64,000 nt of DNA from Bog-793 sp963823945 (GTDB taxonomy: Bacteria; Actinomycetota; Acidimicrobiia; Acidimicrobiales; Bog-793). A model generated the notes under the pieces. That model had not been told where the DNA came from, did not search any database, and saw nothing but the letters and a program-made list of their open reading frames with translations. The DNA lies in assembly GCA_963823945.1 (NCBI GenBank), contig CAWGNK010000005.1:1-64000 (forward strand), given 5' to 3'. A program made the position numbers and the translations under genes. This document shows, in pieces, positions 62,718 through 64,000 of the stretch; the first letter of the stretch is position 1, and the number at the start of each line of letters is the position of its first letter.

Positions 62718-64000
62718 GTCGAGATCATGGTCCTTGCGTCGGTCGCCGCGCGGTCGATGGCGGCGGAAACCGCCGCGGGATCGGTGACCGGCACGAGACA
62801 CACCCCGCGCCGGCAAACATAGGCGCCCGCGGCCTCGCGCCCCGCGACGAGCGGGCTCGGCGGCGATTCGCCCCAGACCAGCACCCGTGCGGGCACGTAG
62901 CCCGCCGATGCCGCGGCGACGAGGTCGGCGCGGTCGCCGACGACGACGACCTCGACCGCGCCGGTCTCGAGGAAGACCGCCGCCTCGACGAGGTGCGCGA
63001 ACGACAGCGGCGATCGGGCGAGCACCGTGCCGGCCGCCGCGACGCTCTGGCTGGCCCGGGTCTGGCAGCGCTCGTCGCCGCTGATCGCGGCGAGCCGGGC
63101 GAGCGCCAGCGCGGCGACCGAGCCCGCCGCCGGTGTGACGCCGTCGTGGTCCTGACGGGGGCGCACGACGAGCGCCTCGGCGTCGGCACCCGTCGTGTAC
63201 CAGCCGCCGTCCTCGGCAGAGAAGAGCCGGATGAGCTCGTGCGCCGCGGTGAGCGCCTCCTCGGTGTAGCGGCGAAGGCCGGTGAGCTCCCCGAGTCGCG
63301 TCAGGCAGTCGACGAGCCAGGCGTAGTCGGCGGCGAGGGCGAGGTGGGCGGCGCGTCCGGACTGCCAGGCCCGCAGCCACCTCCCGTCGGGGCGTCGCAG
63401 TGAGCCCATTAGGAACTCGCCGACCTCGACCGCCGCCCGCCGCCAGGTCGCGTTCCCCGTCGCCGCCGCGGCCTCGGCGAGCACCGAGCAGGTCATCGCG
63501 TTCCACTCGGTCAGCACCTTGTCGTCCATCGCCGGGCGGACCCGCGCCGAGCGCGCGCGCTCGAGGGCGGCGCGCCACTCCTCGCCCTCGGCCGACCGCA
63601 CGAGGTCGCCGCGCACCGGGCGGTGCAGCACGCTGCGGCCGGCGCCGAAGTTGCCCTCGGCGGTGACGCCGTACCACTCGGCGGCGGCGGCCGCGTGCTC
63701 GGGCCCGAGGACCGCGGAGAGCTGTCCGGGCGTCCAGAGGTAGAAGCGGCCCTCCTCGCCCTCGGAATCGGCGTCCTCGGACGACCGGATGCCACCGGAC
63801 GCGTCTCGCAGGACCCCCAGCACGTAGCCGAGGGTCTCCTCGAGCACCTGTCGCCAGCGCACGTCGCCGGTCACCTGCCAGGCGTGCAGGTAGCAGCGGC
63901 TGAGCATCGCCTGGTCGTAAGCCATCTTCTCGAAGTGCGGCACCAGCCACTTGCGGTCGACGGAGTAGCGGGCGAAGCCCCCTCCCAGGTGGTCGTAGAT
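62714..64000 (-). CDS. DUF255 / thioredoxin-domain protein (YyaL type), partial
   Basis: The 5' end is cut by the window edge; about 428 residues are visible. HFEKMAYDQAMLSRCYLHAW, SSEDADSEGEEGRFYLWTP, DDKVLTEWNAMTCSVLAEAA and DYAWLVDCLTRLGELTG are the landmarks of the (alpha/alpha)6-barrel part of DUF255/SSP411 proteins; the N-terminal thioredoxin-like domain lies outside. Function unknown. It is coupled to the gene that follows it on the minus strand. Confidence 0.9.
   Translation of the reverse strand: MYDHLGGGFARYSVDRKWLVPHFEKMAYDQAMLSRCYLHAWQVTGDVRWRQVLEETLGYVLGVLRDASGGIRSSEDADSEGEEGRFYLWTPGQLSAVLGPEHAAAAAEWYGVTAEGNFGAGRSVLHRPVRGDLVRSAEGEEWRAALERARSARVRPAMDDKVLTEWNAMTCSVLAEAAAATGNATWRRAAVEVGEFLMGSLRRPDGRWLRAWQSGRAAHLALAADYAWLVDCLTRLGELTGLRRYTEEALTAAHELIRLFSAEDGGWYTTGADAEALVVRPRQDHDGVTPAAGSVAALALARLAAISGDERCQTRASQSVAAAGTVLARSPLSFAHLVEAAVFLETGAVEVVVVGDRADLVAAASAGYVPARVLVWGESPPSPLVAGREAAGAYVCRRGVCLVPVTDPAAVSAAIDRAATDARTMIST

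Overview
This is a high-GC stretch of an actinobacterial chromosome. The evidence is a Bpa-type proteasome activator, an F420 hydrogenase/dehydrogenase beta-subunit (FrhB) protein, the histidine phosphatase/DUF3090/SCO1664 gene trio, frequent GTG starts and MscL with a zinc-ribbon tail. The class cannot be fixed from the sequence; Acidimicrobiia or Thermoleophilia would fit (inference).

Layout. 1-5.5 kb: a pair of ABC exporter half-transporters, each broken by one apparent frameshift, then an aldo/keto reductase and a SAM methyltransferase. 5.7-7.6 kb: an intact 1,955-bp IS1634-type insertion sequence. 7.8-20.2 kb: a cell-surface and export region with a G1 glutamic peptidase, an IS1595 transposase remnant, two secreted proteins sharing an AYFT-x-x-GSGTG signal region (one with nine tandem repeats of about 86 residues), a methyltransferase-like/GT2 fusion, a polytopic membrane protein and a small secreted protein.

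20.2-38.5 kb: an accretion island on the 3' part of tRNA-Arg(CCU). Four direct copies of the tRNA 3' portion lie at 20.24, 22.95, 25.25 and 38.43 kb. The last two are identical over 47 bp and bound a 13.2-kb element carrying a tyrosine integrase next to the tRNA. The three displaced copies each keep a GATTCCC motif exactly 105 bp beyond the core. Two integrase-less segments (A-B and B-C) carry small stress or enzyme genes: NTF2-like, isochorismatase-like, DUF1003, YCII, OsmC and a channel-like protein. The 13.2-kb element carries secreted proteins, transposase relics, a second copy of the same IS in opposite orientation (interrupting a gene that can be rebuilt in silico) and a group II intron with its reverse transcriptase.

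38.5-64 kb: ordinary chromosome. It holds a TPR/AAA+ ATPase pair, MscL, two lipoproteins, a second methyltransferase, an aldehyde dehydrogenase, a MalY/PatB aminotransferase, a DEAD-box helicase, a Bcp peroxiredoxin, the FrhB-like protein, a radical SAM/nitronate monooxygenase pair, the conserved phosphatase/DUF3090/SCO1664 operon, MsrB, the proteasome activator, dnaE and a DUF255 protein running off the right edge.

All functions are read from motifs by eye; no database search was possible. Boundaries of the IS copies and att sites are exact from repeats. The group II intron ends and several GTG starts are approximate.
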